64,000 bases of DNA from Bacteroidia bacterium. Its GTDB lineage: Bacteria > Bacteroidota > Bacteroidia > Flavobacteriales > Flavobacteriaceae. The notes beneath the pieces were generated by a model. That model was not told the DNA's origin. It saw only the letters and a program-made list of their open reading frames with translations, and made no database searches. Within the stretch, counting starts at the first letter, position 1. Each line of letters starts with the position of its first letter. Shown piece by piece: positions 1 through 8,794 of this stretch. The position numbers and the translations under genes were made by a program. Location of the stretch: NCBI GenBank assembly GCA_030429835.1, contig JAUIGC010000001.1:1-64000 (forward strand). The letters run 5' to 3'.

Positions 1-15
1 ATTAAGTATCTTTAC

Positions 16-49
16 GGTGCCGGAAATTTATTTTTCGGCACCTTTTTTT
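16..49 (+). terminator. Rho-independent terminator of the gene upstream of the window
   Basis: GGTGCCG (16-22) pairs with CGGCACC (36-42) and is followed by seven T. It ends a plus-strand gene lying before the window. In this phylum tig (trigger factor) often precedes clpP, but that gene is not visible here. Confidence 0.85.
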
Positions 50-74
50 ACTACTAAAAATCGATTAAGAGTTT

Positions 75-755
75 ATGGATTACGGAAAAGAGTTCAAAAA
101 ATACGCCATAAAAGATCAGGGTATCAGTAGTACGTACTACGATAAAATAATGAGTAGCATGTACCCTGTAAACATGACCCCCAATATCATAGAGGAGAGA
201 CAGCTTAATGCCATTGCTATGGATGTTTTCTCCAGGTTGATGATGGATAGAATTATCTTTTTGGGCACAGGTATCAACGACCAAGTAGCCAATATTGTAC
301 AAGCCCAGTTATTGTTCTTGGAAAGTGCGGATGCCACCAAGGATATTCAGATATATATTAATTCTCCAGGCGGAAGTGTGTACGCAGGTTTGGGTATTTA
401 TGATACTATGCAATTCATAAAACCAGATGTGGCCACAATATGTACCGGAATGGCAGCTTCCATGGGAGCCGTTCTTCTTTGTGCAGGTGAAAAGGGTAAA
501 CGAAGTGGTCTAACACATTCAAGGGTTATGATTCACCAACCCATGGGTGGGGCCCAAGGGCAGGCAAGTGATATTGAGATTACTGCACGCGAAATTCTCA
601 AATTGAAGGACGAGCTCTATCAAATAATATCAAAACATTCAGGACAACCCATAGAAAAAGTTCAGGAGGATAGTGATCGAGATTATTGGATGAAAGCCGA
701 TGTTGCCCTTGAATATGGTATGATCGACGAGATTTTGGTAAGGGACAAAGAATAA
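75..755 (+). CDS. clpP: ATP-dependent Clp protease proteolytic subunit ClpP
   Basis: Serine peptidase (family S14) that forms the tetradecameric barrel of the cytoplasmic ClpXP protease and degrades unfolded or tagged proteins delivered by ClpX. The 226-residue product has the full catalytic triad: Ser129 in GMAASMGA, His154 in MIHQP, and Asp203 in DSDRDYW, assigned by family alignment. The N-terminal stretch of about 30 residues before the fold is somewhat longer than in E. coli, as is common in Bacteroidota. The ATG at 75 is the first start after the preceding terminator. clpX follows 86 bp downstream on the same strand, the usual partner arrangement. Confidence 0.97.
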   Translation: MDYGKEFKKYAIKDQGISSTYYDKIMSSMYPVNMTPNIIEERQLNAIAMDVFSRLMMDRIIFLGTGINDQVANIVQAQLLFLESADATKDIQIYINSPGGSVYAGLGIYDTMQFIKPDVATICTGMAASMGAVLLCAGEKGKRSGLTHSRVMIHQPMGGAQGQASDIEITAREILKLKDELYQIISKHSGQPIEKVQEDSDRDYWMKADVALEYGMIDEILVRDKE

Positions 756-841
756 TTTCGACCAATTACCCAGAATTTTATTTTTTTATGAAACCAAAAA
801 CCGATTTTAATCGTTAAGTTTTTGGTCAGATTATTTTTAGT

Positions 842-2077
842 ATGGCAAAGGAAAATTTAGAATGTTCGTTTTGTGGAAGGAAAAAGCCAGAAACCAATTT
901 GTTGATTGCTGGTTTGGATGCCCATATTTGCGATAGATGTATTGAGCAAGCCCATGGTATAGTTGCAGAAGAAAGCAGGCAGACCAAAACCAATGACCTA
1001 TCTTCTGAACTGACCCTTAAAAAGCCCCAGGAAATCAAGGATTTTTTGGACACTTTTATCATTGGACAGGAACGTACGAAAAAGGTAATGTCCGTGGCCG
1101 TCTATAACCATTACAAAAGACTGCTTCAGCCCTCTTCCAAAGAGGACGATATTGAGATACAAAAAAGCAATATTATCATGGTTGGCCAAACAGGTACTGG
1201 AAAGACCCTAATGGCAAAAACTATAGCAAAAATGCTCAATGTACCCTTAGCCATAGTTGATGCTACCGTATTGACCGAGGCTGGCTATGTTGGCGAGGAT
1301 GTAGAGAGTATACTAACAAGATTATTGCAAGCTGCAGACTACAATCTGGAAAAAGCTGAACGAGGAATCGTCTTTATTGACGAAATTGATAAGATTGCCA
1401 GAAAAAGCGACAACCCTTCTATTACCAGGGATGTTTCGGGTGAAGGAGTTCAACAGGGACTTTTAAAGTTGCTGGAAGGAACTACAGTCAATGTACCTCC
1501 AAAAGGAGGAAGAAAGCATCCTGATCAGAAATTTATCGAAGTCAATACTGAAAATATATTGTTCATCGCCGGCGGTGCATTCGATGGAATCGAGCGGGCT
1601 ATCACCAAAAGGCTCAATTTACAGGCTGTTGGATATAGTGCATCCAAAGCAGAAGAGAATCTTGATGAAACCAACATTCTACAATATATAATTCCAAAGG
1701 ACTTAAAGGAATTTGGGTTAATTCCTGAAATCATTGGAAGGCTTCCCGTGCTTACACACATGAATCCACTGGATGACAAAACGCTTAGGGCCATACTAAC
1801 GGAACCTAAAAATGCCATTATAAAACAGTACGAAAAACTGTTTGCCATGGACAACATTACATTTACCATTACAGATCAAGCTTTGGATTATATAGTATCC
1901 AAAGCAATTGAGTACAAACTTGGTGCAAGGGGACTTAGATCTCTATGCGAAGCTATCTTTACTGATGCCATGTTCGAAATGCCAAGTACGGAAGAGACGG
2001 AATTTAAGGTTACTAAACCTTATGCGGAACAGAAACTGTCCTATGAAACAGTTAAAAAATTAAAGGCGGTTTCTTAA
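842..2077 (+). CDS. clpX: ATP-dependent Clp protease ATP-binding subunit ClpX
   Basis: AAA+ unfoldase that recognises substrates, threads them into ClpP and can act alone as a chaperone. At 411 residues it is full length. It has an N-terminal C4 zinc-binding domain (Cys8, Cys11, Cys30, Cys33), Walker A GQTGTGKT at 115-122, Walker B VFIDE at 177-181, an RKH pore loop in GGRKHP, and a sensor-2 GARGLR near the C-terminus. The ATG at 842 gives the expected [12 protein letters not shown] start. The last codons lie inside a hairpin terminator shared with the convergent gene at 2074-2643. Confidence 0.98.
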   Translation: MAKENLECSFCGRKKPETNLLIAGLDAHICDRCIEQAHGIVAEESRQTKTNDLSSELTLKKPQEIKDFLDTFIIGQERTKKVMSVAVYNHYKRLLQPSSKEDDIEIQKSNIIMVGQTGTGKTLMAKTIAKMLNVPLAIVDATVLTEAGYVGEDVESILTRLLQAADYNLEKAERGIVFIDEIDKIARKSDNPSITRDVSGEGVQQGLLKLLEGTTVNVPPKGGRKHPDQKFIEVNTENILFIAGGAFDGIERAITKRLNLQAVGYSASKAEENLDETNILQYIIPKDLKEFGLIPEIIGRLPVLTHMNPLDDKTLRAILTEPKNAIIKQYEKLFAMDNITFTITDQALDYIVSKAIEYKLGARGLRSLCEAIFTDAMFEMPSTEETEFKVTKPYAEQKLSYETVKKLKAVS

Positions 2078-2090
2078 ACCGCCTTTTTCT
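2062..2090. terminator. Bidirectional terminator overlapping two stop codons
   Basis: AAAGGCGGTTT (2062-2072) and AAACCGCCTTT (2076-2086) form a perfect 11-bp stem with a 3-nt loop, with T runs on both strands. The TAA of clpX (2075-2077) and the TAA of the convergent gene (2074-2076) both fall at the loop and stem base, so the hairpin encodes the C-terminal residues of both proteins. Confidence 0.9.
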
Positions 2091-2643
2091 TTTCAATCTT
2101 TTCGGGAATATTTATTGCTGTGACTTCATTCAATAAGGCCAAGCAAACCTTTCTTATTATTTTTTCATCCGTATATAAGGTATGTCCGTAATTTGGAACA
2201 ACATCCAATTCTACGTCCAATTTATTGGCCCAAATATCATCCGGTCTGTTGGCATCCTTTTCACCATATATTAAATTAAGACATACGGAAGGCTTTACAT
2301 CCTGAAATCGAATTCTTGTCGCCGAAACAGAAAAAAGAGACTTAACCGGTAAGCCTTTTTTTGCCGCATTCCAGACAATGGTACCCCCAGTACTGAACGC
2401 CAAATAATAGCAAGGAGATTTCTCTTTTTTAAGAAGATGAGCAACCGCGGTGTCAATACCTCCATTTACAAAAGCATCATGGATGTTCTGTTCGGTCTGT
2501 ACGGGCAAATCAAGATTTGCAAGTTGTTGGCTATCATAAAAGGTAATATCAAAATATTGTTGTAAATAACCTAAATACGAAGTAATCCAGAGGCCCTTTT
2601 TTGTGCCCCACATATCCGAGACAATCACTAGTTTTTCAGCCAT
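2074..2643 (-). CDS. Alpha/beta-hydrolase-like protein, function unknown
   Basis: A 189-residue protein without a signal peptide, so probably cytoplasmic. It resembles a compact alpha/beta hydrolase. There is a nucleophile-elbow-like LAFSTGGT (about residues 91-98), an acidic segment in [13 protein letters not shown], and a late histidine in VPNYGHTLY that would complete a Ser-Asp-His triad. The elbow reads F-S-T-G rather than the canonical G-x-S-x-G, so catalysis is uncertain. Its 3' end overlaps clpX by 4 nt in convergent orientation through a shared terminator. Substrate is unknown; a structure-based comparison would be needed to place it further. Confidence 0.6.
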   Translation of the reverse strand: MAEKLVIVSDMWGTKKGLWITSYLGYLQQYFDITFYDSQQLANLDLPVQTEQNIHDAFVNGGIDTAVAHLLKKEKSPCYYLAFSTGGTIVWNAAKKGLPVKSLFSVSATRIRFQDVKPSVCLNLIYGEKDANRPDDIWANKLDVELDVVPNYGHTLYTDEKIIRKVCLALLNEVTAINIPEKIEKKKAV

Positions 2644-2772
2644 AATTATAGTTTGTAAATTAACAATTTGGGAACGTGTCCTCCAAATTCATTAAATAAC
2701 GGATGATTGTATAATTTATTTGGTAATTCGTGCCAAATCTTCGATGTAAGACTTATACCAGAGAAAAACAGC

Positions 2773-4338
2773 CTAAATATCTTGACCGTCCTGAGTAAGT
2801 TCTTCTTGATATAGACTGCTAGAAGCAATATTCATGCACAGTAATTTTTCAATATAATCCCTTTTATTGGAAAGCCTAGGAATTTTATGCTGTCCTCCAA
2901 GTTTATCGTTGATTTTTAACCAATCATAAAATAGATTTTCGCGTGCAATGTGCACCTTTGGCATCTCCAACGTTGTGTTGTTATAACGCTTCGCTTCATA
3001 GTCGGAATTCATGGATTTCAAGGCATTATCCAATAATTCCGTGAAGTAATTAAGATCTTTTGGAGATTTTCTAAACTCGATTATCCACTCATGGGAACCT
3101 TTCTTTTTACCATTCATAAAAATAGGACCCGCGGTATAGTCCTTAATTTCAGTATTGGTCTTAAGGCAAACCAATTTAAGGGCTTCCTCCGCATTCTCAA
3201 TAATCAATTCCTCCCCAAAAACATTGATATGGTGTTTGGTTCTACCTGTTACTCTGATGCGATAGGGATTTTTAGAAGTAAAACGCACCGTATCCCCAAT
3301 TTTATATCGCCACAAACCTGAATTAGTGGTAATCACAATGGCATAATTCTTACCAATCTCAACCTCCCAAAGGGGAACACAACTTTGGTCTTCCGTACCA
3401 TAGGTATCCATTTGAATAAACTCATAGAATATACCATAGTCCAACATCAATAAAAGGTCCTCTGCGTTGTTCCTGTCCTGTATAGCGAAAAATCCTTCCG
3501 ACGCATTATAGATTTCATAGTACCTGAAACTCTTTCGGGGCAAAAGGGCCCTATACTGTTCTTTATATGGACTGAAACTTACGCCCCCATGAAAATAAAC
3601 CTCTAGATTTTCCCAGACTTCAAATAAATGCTCCTTACCGGTTTCCTGCAATACATTGTTCAATAAAACCAACATCCAAGAAGGCACACCGGCCAAACTG
3701 GTCACATTTTCCTGAACACTTTCCTTTATAATGGCCCCAAGTTTTGTCTCCCATTCGCTCATTAAGGAAATCTTGTTGCTAGGCGTACTACTGAACTCTG
3801 CCCATAAAGGCATGTTATCAATTAGAATGGCGGAGAGGTCTCCAAAAAAAGAACCATTGTCCTCGTACAATTCCTTACTCCCTCCCAAACGAAGACTTTT
3901 TCCAGTAAATAATTGGGAATTTTCATTATTGTTAAGATATAGGCATAACAAATCTTTTCCCGACTTATAATGACAATCCTCCAAAGCCTCTGAACTCACA
4001 GGAATGAACTTACTTTTGGCATTGGTGGTGCCACTGCTTTTTGCAAAGAGTTTTACCGTAGTGGGCCAAAAAAGATTTTGCTCTCCTTTTCTTGTTCGCT
4101 CAATGATAGGTTCAATTTCCTCATAGGATACTATGGGAACTCGTTCTTTAAAAACATTGTAGTTGTTTATCGTCTCAAAATCGTATCGGCGTCCTATTTC
4201 TGTATCCTCTGCATATTCCAAAAGATTTAACAACACCTCTTCCTGCACTTCTTCAGGATACTTTAAAAAAAGTTCTATCTGGTGATAGCGCTTTTTAAGC
4301 AACCAGGAAGCTATGGAATTGAACAGTGGAATGGACAT
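2773..4338 (-). CDS. GH3 auxin-responsive promoter family protein (acyl-adenylating enzyme-like)
   Basis: A 521-residue member of the GH3 family, related to plant acyl-acid amido synthetases in the ANL adenylating superfamily. The phosphate-loop-like motif SSGTTNAKSKFIP (about residues 101-113) and the C-terminal hinge segment GDTVRF with VTGRTKHHINVFGEELI are typical. In plants these enzymes adenylate acyl acids and conjugate them to amino acids; the bacterial substrate is unknown, so the role is inferred from family only. It has no signal peptide and is predicted cytoplasmic. The neighbouring DUF2797 gene is divergent, and this pair is common in Flavobacteriia. Confidence 0.85.
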   Translation of the reverse strand: MSIPLFNSIASWLLKKRYHQIELFLKYPEEVQEEVLLNLLEYAEDTEIGRRYDFETINNYNVFKERVPIVSYEEIEPIIERTRKGEQNLFWPTTVKLFAKSSGTTNAKSKFIPVSSEALEDCHYKSGKDLLCLYLNNNENSQLFTGKSLRLGGSKELYEDNGSFFGDLSAILIDNMPLWAEFSSTPSNKISLMSEWETKLGAIIKESVQENVTSLAGVPSWMLVLLNNVLQETGKEHLFEVWENLEVYFHGGVSFSPYKEQYRALLPRKSFRYYEIYNASEGFFAIQDRNNAEDLLLMLDYGIFYEFIQMDTYGTEDQSCVPLWEVEIGKNYAIVITTNSGLWRYKIGDTVRFTSKNPYRIRVTGRTKHHINVFGEELIIENAEEALKLVCLKTNTEIKDYTAGPIFMNGKKKGSHEWIIEFRKSPKDLNYFTELLDNALKSMNSDYEAKRYNNTTLEMPKVHIARENLFYDWLKINDKLGGQHKIPRLSNKRDYIEKLLCMNIASSSLYQEELTQDGQDI

Positions 4339-4415
4339 TTTTGGGTATCTTTAACGGCTAAAAATAGGGTATATCCCCATCATTTTCAAATTCAAATTTA
4401 AATAGCGTTTCAACC

Positions 4416-5210
4416 ATGCAGTACAAGGGTGTTTTACGAAAAATGCAAACTGAAATTGGTAATCCCATACAATATTATTTGGTTTTTGAATCGGACTTTC
4501 TAAATATGAATCAAGTCCTCAATAGCCAATTGACCATTGAGTTTATTAAATATGAATGTCTTAATTGCGGGAACGATAGAAAAATTTACCGACAGGGATT
4601 CTGCAAATCCTGTTTTTATGAAATTCCCTCTGCCGGCGATTGGATCATGCGACCTGAATTAAGTACCGCCCATTTGGACAAGGAAGACCGTGACCTGGAA
4701 TATGAAAAAAAAGTACAGTTGCAGCCACATATCGTTTATTTGGCAAACTCCAGTAATATCAAGGTGGGGGTAACCCGAAAAACACAAATACCCACGAGAT
4801 GGATAGACCAAGGTGCACACGAAGCCATTGAGATTGTGGAGGTACCCAATCGTTATTTGGCAGGAATCACGGAAGTCGCCCTCAAAGACCACGTTTCGGA
4901 TAAGACGAATTGGCGCAAAATGTTGACCAATGAGATAGAAGATCAGGATTTGGTGGATTGGCGAAATAAACTGAAAGCGTATATCCCCCAAGAAGCCCTA
5001 CCCTACTTTATAGAGAACAATACGGAAACCAATTTAGAATTTCCGGTACTTCAGTTTCCTGAAAAGGTAAAAAGCCTAAACCTGGATAAAAACCCGCAAT
5101 ATCAAGGCACCCTTAAGGGAATAAAAGGACAATACCTCATCTTTGAGGATAATACCGTATTCAATATCAGGGGAAGCGAAGGTTATTACATCGGGCTTAG
5201 CATCAATTGA
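4416..5210 (+). CDS. DUF2797 domain-containing protein
   Basis: A 264-residue protein of the DUF2797 family. A four-cysteine cluster (CLNCG and CKSCF, about residues 48-70) suggests a zinc knuckle. It is followed by a conserved core with VQLQPHIVYLANSS, KVGVTRKTQIPTRWIDQGA and ITEVALKDHVSDKTNWRKML, which resembles a GIY-YIG-like arrangement, though I cannot prove nuclease activity. No signal peptide. The gene is divergent from the GH3-family gene, and its last 8 nt overlap the convergent AsmA-like gene. Function is unknown. Confidence 0.85.
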   Translation: MQYKGVLRKMQTEIGNPIQYYLVFESDFLNMNQVLNSQLTIEFIKYECLNCGNDRKIYRQGFCKSCFYEIPSAGDWIMRPELSTAHLDKEDRDLEYEKKVQLQPHIVYLANSSNIKVGVTRKTQIPTRWIDQGAHEAIEIVEVPNRYLAGITEVALKDHVSDKTNWRKMLTNEIEDQDLVDWRNKLKAYIPQEALPYFIENNTETNLEFPVLQFPEKVKSLNLDKNPQYQGTLKGIKGQYLIFEDNTVFNIRGSEGYYIGLSIN

Positions 5211-7941
5211 CCGAATCCTTTTTAGTTTCCGTTTCCGCTTTCTTTTTGCCAAACAGGCCCTTTAACACATCTTTGGCCGCCTCTTTAACCGCTTCCTCCT
5301 TTTTGGGTGTAGTGGTAATGGTATCGGTTTGCACTTTTGTAGAATCCGCTTTTTTAGTACCTCCAAGAATACCGCCGAGCACTTCTTTGGCACCGGAGTT
5401 TTTATCCGCATCACCACTTGTAGAATCCTTTTTAGTTGTATTGGATAAAATACCCCCTATCAAATCCTTCGCCTTGTCCTTTCCTTTATTGACCAGCTTC
5501 TGTTTCTCTATTTCTACCAATTGATTGGTCAGTGTTTTTACACCTGAAGTTAAATCCGTGGTTATCTGGGGACTATTGTAAAGCCCACCTATATTGGCTG
5601 TAACGGGAATTGTAAGACTATCCAGTGCACTATCATCTATACGGGCTATCAAACTATTGATGTCCTTGCCCAAGTATTTGGCAGGTACTTGCAACGTGGC
5701 CTTGTAATCCATTTTTTGATCAAAAGTATGACCACCGTCCACGTTTATTTTGATATCCTGATACTTAATGGTAAAAGGTTTTACGGATACTAGGCCATCT
5801 TTAAAGGATAACTTCGTCTTTAACTCCTTAAGGCTCAATTTTTCCAAATTGATAAAATCCAACTTGCCATCCAATGCGGATAGCACAGGTGCCTTATCCG
5901 CGCTGATTTCCCTGGTAACAATATCGGCAAGGATATCTCCGGTCAAGGAAAGAAGATTAGGTGTAAAATCATCCTTTAAATTTCCGGATAGTGAAATATC
6001 GGAACTTAGTTTTCCCTTAAGGATACGTGCTACGGGTGCCAAAACTTGAAAGAGCTCAAGCGCCTCGAAACTTTCCTTCAACTCCAACTGATCCAAACCT
6101 AGCTTCATGGCAAACGTGGGTGTATCCTCTTTGGTAGAAACTTCTCCGCTAAAGGCTACTTTTCCATCAAACAAGGAACTAGTCATGTTGCTTAAGGTCG
6201 CCTTTTCGTCTTTTACCCTAAGGTTTCCCTTTACGTTCTTAAGAGTGATATTATCATATATTACATTATCCGCAGAAGCATTAAAGTTAGCATCCAAGAA
6301 AGATGGAATTTTAATCTTTTCTGTTGATTCCGAAGAACCTGTAGAACTTTCCCCAGAATTTTCCGAAGTGTCCTCGACCATAAAATCGTTCAGGGCAAAC
6401 GTATTTGATGTCAGGTTAAAATTTCCTTCCACATTTTCGTTATTGAAAAGATACCCCAAGAAATTATTGATGGTTCCCGTAATCATAAAATCGGTTTTTC
6501 CGGTAGCTCCATTCATTTCCTTTAAGGTAACCGATTTAGGATTGAATGTAACCGAAGTAGAATTCAGTATCACTGGGTTAGGTATTTCGTCAGATTTATA
6601 CTCAAAACCGGTCAAGGTCATCTGCCCCTCCGTTTTGGTATTCTCATATTGTTTTCTTTCTATAGTGGCCATATCAAAGGCGGTAGTCACGTCTGCATTC
6701 AACAAGCCTTTTAAACTAAGGCCAGCAGGTACGGGATATGCCTTTTCCAAATTGGCCAGGTTCATTTTACCGTCCAAGTGGGCACTGACCTTGGTATTGC
6801 CCATTAAGTCGGTTATTTTGGACGTTAAATTAAAACGGTCCTCATCGATCATAAACGATGCCTTATTGATATCCAAATAAGTATCTTCCGGTATACCCGT
6901 TGTATTATTTACGACAACATCGATGAATATATTTTTTACTGCTTTTGGTAAATCTGGATATTTAAAGGATGCATTTTCTGAATTTATTTCAATTTTGAAC
7001 TTGGGAATATGCTCTTCATCCACTACACCGTTAAAATTACCTTCCACAATAAAATCACCCGTGGTGGTTACATTCTCAATATTCTTGGAATAGGTTTCGG
7101 GAATTACGGCCAAGAAATTTTTAAAATCGGAAGAAGGGGTCTTAAAACTGATATCCATCTCCTGATTGTCCTCATTTACCTTTACGAATCCTTCAAAAAC
7201 TAAGGGTAGTTGATTCACCAAAGCTTCGTTCTTTAGAAAGGAGTATTTGTTTTCGTTCAAATCGATTCCAATCAAAGCATCCAGCTGTACCTTATTTTTA
7301 TTCAGATAATTGGTGCTATCCATTTCAAATGAAACCAAGGCATCTGTATGCGTATCCAATTCTGATGTAGCCAAGGACAGGTCTCCCGTTCCTTTGTGGT
7401 TCATATCATCAATTTGCAAGTGAATGCCCGTTGCAAAATCATCATATATTATTTTGGAGTCGTTTATTTCATAGGATTCCATATTAAATGAAAATCCTTC
7501 GTTGGCCGATCCCTCCGGGGCAGTTCCCGCATCCGACTCTGTAGATATGTCATAATTGGCATTTTCCTCTTGGTCCACCTTAATGTGCAAAAGAGCGTTA
7601 TCCACATTAAGTTTAGTGATTGAAATTGGGTCACCACTGAATTTGAACAATTGCATAATCCCCATAGAAAGTGAAACTTCCTTGGAAGCAAAAAGCGTAT
7701 CTCCCTCAAAAGGAGCCTTGTTGACCAAACTAACGTCCTTAAGGCTTACTTCTGCATTTGGAAAACTTTTGATCAAGCTTAAGTCCGCATCGGAAAAATC
7801 CAGTGTTGCATTTACAGAACTATTGACATTGTTCCTTATGATATCCCCAATCTTAGCTTCCAGAAAAAAGGGTATAGCCACCAATATCCCTATAACCAAT
7901 ATTAATATGACCCCAATTATTTTTAAAACCTTCTTTTTCAT
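5203..7941 (-). CDS. AsmA-like C-terminal domain protein (envelope, possible lipid transport)
   Basis: A 912-residue AsmA/TamB-type protein. One N-terminal transmembrane segment (about residues 6-27) anchors a long periplasmic repeat region. The AsmA_2-like C-terminal part (about 560-800) contains LSGNLKDDFTPNLLSLTGDI and is followed by a low-complexity Lys/Ser/Thr-rich tail. Family members span the periplasm and are implicated in phospholipid transport and outer-membrane assembly; that role is inferred here. It stands alone on the minus strand with a 141-bp gap to yhhQ and overlaps the convergent DUF2797 gene by 8 nt with no visible terminator between them. Confidence 0.85.
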   Translation of the reverse strand: MKKKVLKIIGVILILVIGILVAIPFFLEAKIGDIIRNNVNSSVNATLDFSDADLSLIKSFPNAEVSLKDVSLVNKAPFEGDTLFASKEVSLSMGIMQLFKFSGDPISITKLNVDNALLHIKVDQEENANYDISTESDAGTAPEGSANEGFSFNMESYEINDSKIIYDDFATGIHLQIDDMNHKGTGDLSLATSELDTHTDALVSFEMDSTNYLNKNKVQLDALIGIDLNENKYSFLKNEALVNQLPLVFEGFVKVNEDNQEMDISFKTPSSDFKNFLAVIPETYSKNIENVTTTGDFIVEGNFNGVVDEEHIPKFKIEINSENASFKYPDLPKAVKNIFIDVVVNNTTGIPEDTYLDINKASFMIDEDRFNLTSKITDLMGNTKVSAHLDGKMNLANLEKAYPVPAGLSLKGLLNADVTTAFDMATIERKQYENTKTEGQMTLTGFEYKSDEIPNPVILNSTSVTFNPKSVTLKEMNGATGKTDFMITGTINNFLGYLFNNENVEGNFNLTSNTFALNDFMVEDTSENSGESSTGSSESTEKIKIPSFLDANFNASADNVIYDNITLKNVKGNLRVKDEKATLSNMTSSLFDGKVAFSGEVSTKEDTPTFAMKLGLDQLELKESFEALELFQVLAPVARILKGKLSSDISLSGNLKDDFTPNLLSLTGDILADIVTREISADKAPVLSALDGKLDFINLEKLSLKELKTKLSFKDGLVSVKPFTIKYQDIKINVDGGHTFDQKMDYKATLQVPAKYLGKDINSLIARIDDSALDSLTIPVTANIGGLYNSPQITTDLTSGVKTLTNQLVEIEKQKLVNKGKDKAKDLIGGILSNTTKKDSTSGDADKNSGAKEVLGGILGGTKKADSTKVQTDTITTTPKKEEAVKEAAKDVLKGLFGKKKAETETKKDSVN

Positions 7942-8082
7942 ATGTTTCTATTTCTTTTTTCCATGATGGAGTTAATATCCATCCTTTTTCATAGTCATAG
8001 TTTCAATTGACTACCTAACGTTTAGCAATGTAAATACATGCTAATACATTGATACTCATAAAACAGGAAACCGCTTTAAATA

Positions 8083-8793
8083 TTATACGTCCAAATCAAT
8101 TTCTTGATTTAAGGACAACTTAAAACGCTTTCGCATTATATATACGGATAAATAGAGGAAAGGAGTGTCCAAAAGTGCTATAATTATCTTAAAAATAAAC
8201 CCACTGATAACAAGACCCGTAAAACGCTCCCAAGGTATCTCACCAAAGGAACATAAAAGTAGGACTACGGTGAAGGTATCAATGAGCTGTGATGAAAAAG
8301 TAGAAAAGTTGTTCCTAAGCCACAAATACTTCCCCTTGGTAAGATTTTTCCAAAAATGGTAAATCTGGATGTCCACAAATTGGGCAAGAAGATAGGCCAT
8401 CATGGAGGCAAAAACAGCGATGATGGTATTTCCAAAAACCGAAGTGAACAGGCCATCCCCTACCGGAGACCATGTCGTGGCCGGCACCGCATTGGCCGTA
8501 TACACAATCAATAAAGAGAAAAATGAGGCAAAAATACCAGCCACCACGATTTGATTCGCCTTCTTTTTACCAAAAATTTCAGAAATCAAATCGGTAATTA
8601 AAAAGGTTACCGGATACGGTAAAATTCCCACTGAAATTTCAAACAAAGGTGCTCCAAAAACAGTAACATCCCCAAAGGGTTTCCAAAAGAAAAACTTTTG
8701 AAATATAAGATTGGATACAACCAGCGAGGTAATAAAAAGTGCCCCTAAATAAAGATATATTCTTCTGGCCAGTAACTTATCCCTATGTACCAT
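8083..8793 (-). CDS. yhhQ: Queuosine precursor transporter, YhhQ/VUT family
   Basis: A 236-residue integral membrane protein with about six hydrophobic segments. It belongs to the YhhQ (former DUF165) family, which salvages queuosine precursors for tRNA modification. The sequence shows the family pattern SVGILPYPVTFLITDLISEIFGKKKAN, with the Pro and Asp/Glu residues in the middle of the protein, followed by LRNNFSTFSSQLIDT. The ATG at 8793 lies 1 nt after the stop of sppA, so the two are probably cotranscribed; no functional link to SppA is apparent. Confidence 0.92.
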   Translation of the reverse strand: MVHRDKLLARRIYLYLGALFITSLVVSNLIFQKFFFWKPFGDVTVFGAPLFEISVGILPYPVTFLITDLISEIFGKKKANQIVVAGIFASFFSLLIVYTANAVPATTWSPVGDGLFTSVFGNTIIAVFASMMAYLLAQFVDIQIYHFWKNLTKGKYLWLRNNFSTFSSQLIDTFTVVLLLCSFGEIPWERFTGLVISGFIFKIIIALLDTPFLYLSVYIMRKRFKLSLNQEIDLDV

Positions 8794-8794
8794 G

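Noticed and set aside
2646-2828. A 60-codon minus-strand frame after the GH3-family gene
   Set aside because: It overlaps the 3' end of that gene in another frame and has no recognisable domain or start signal.
6107-6880. A 257-codon plus-strand frame inside the AsmA-like gene
   Set aside because: It is antisense to a well-supported coding region, and its composition mirrors the complement of that gene.
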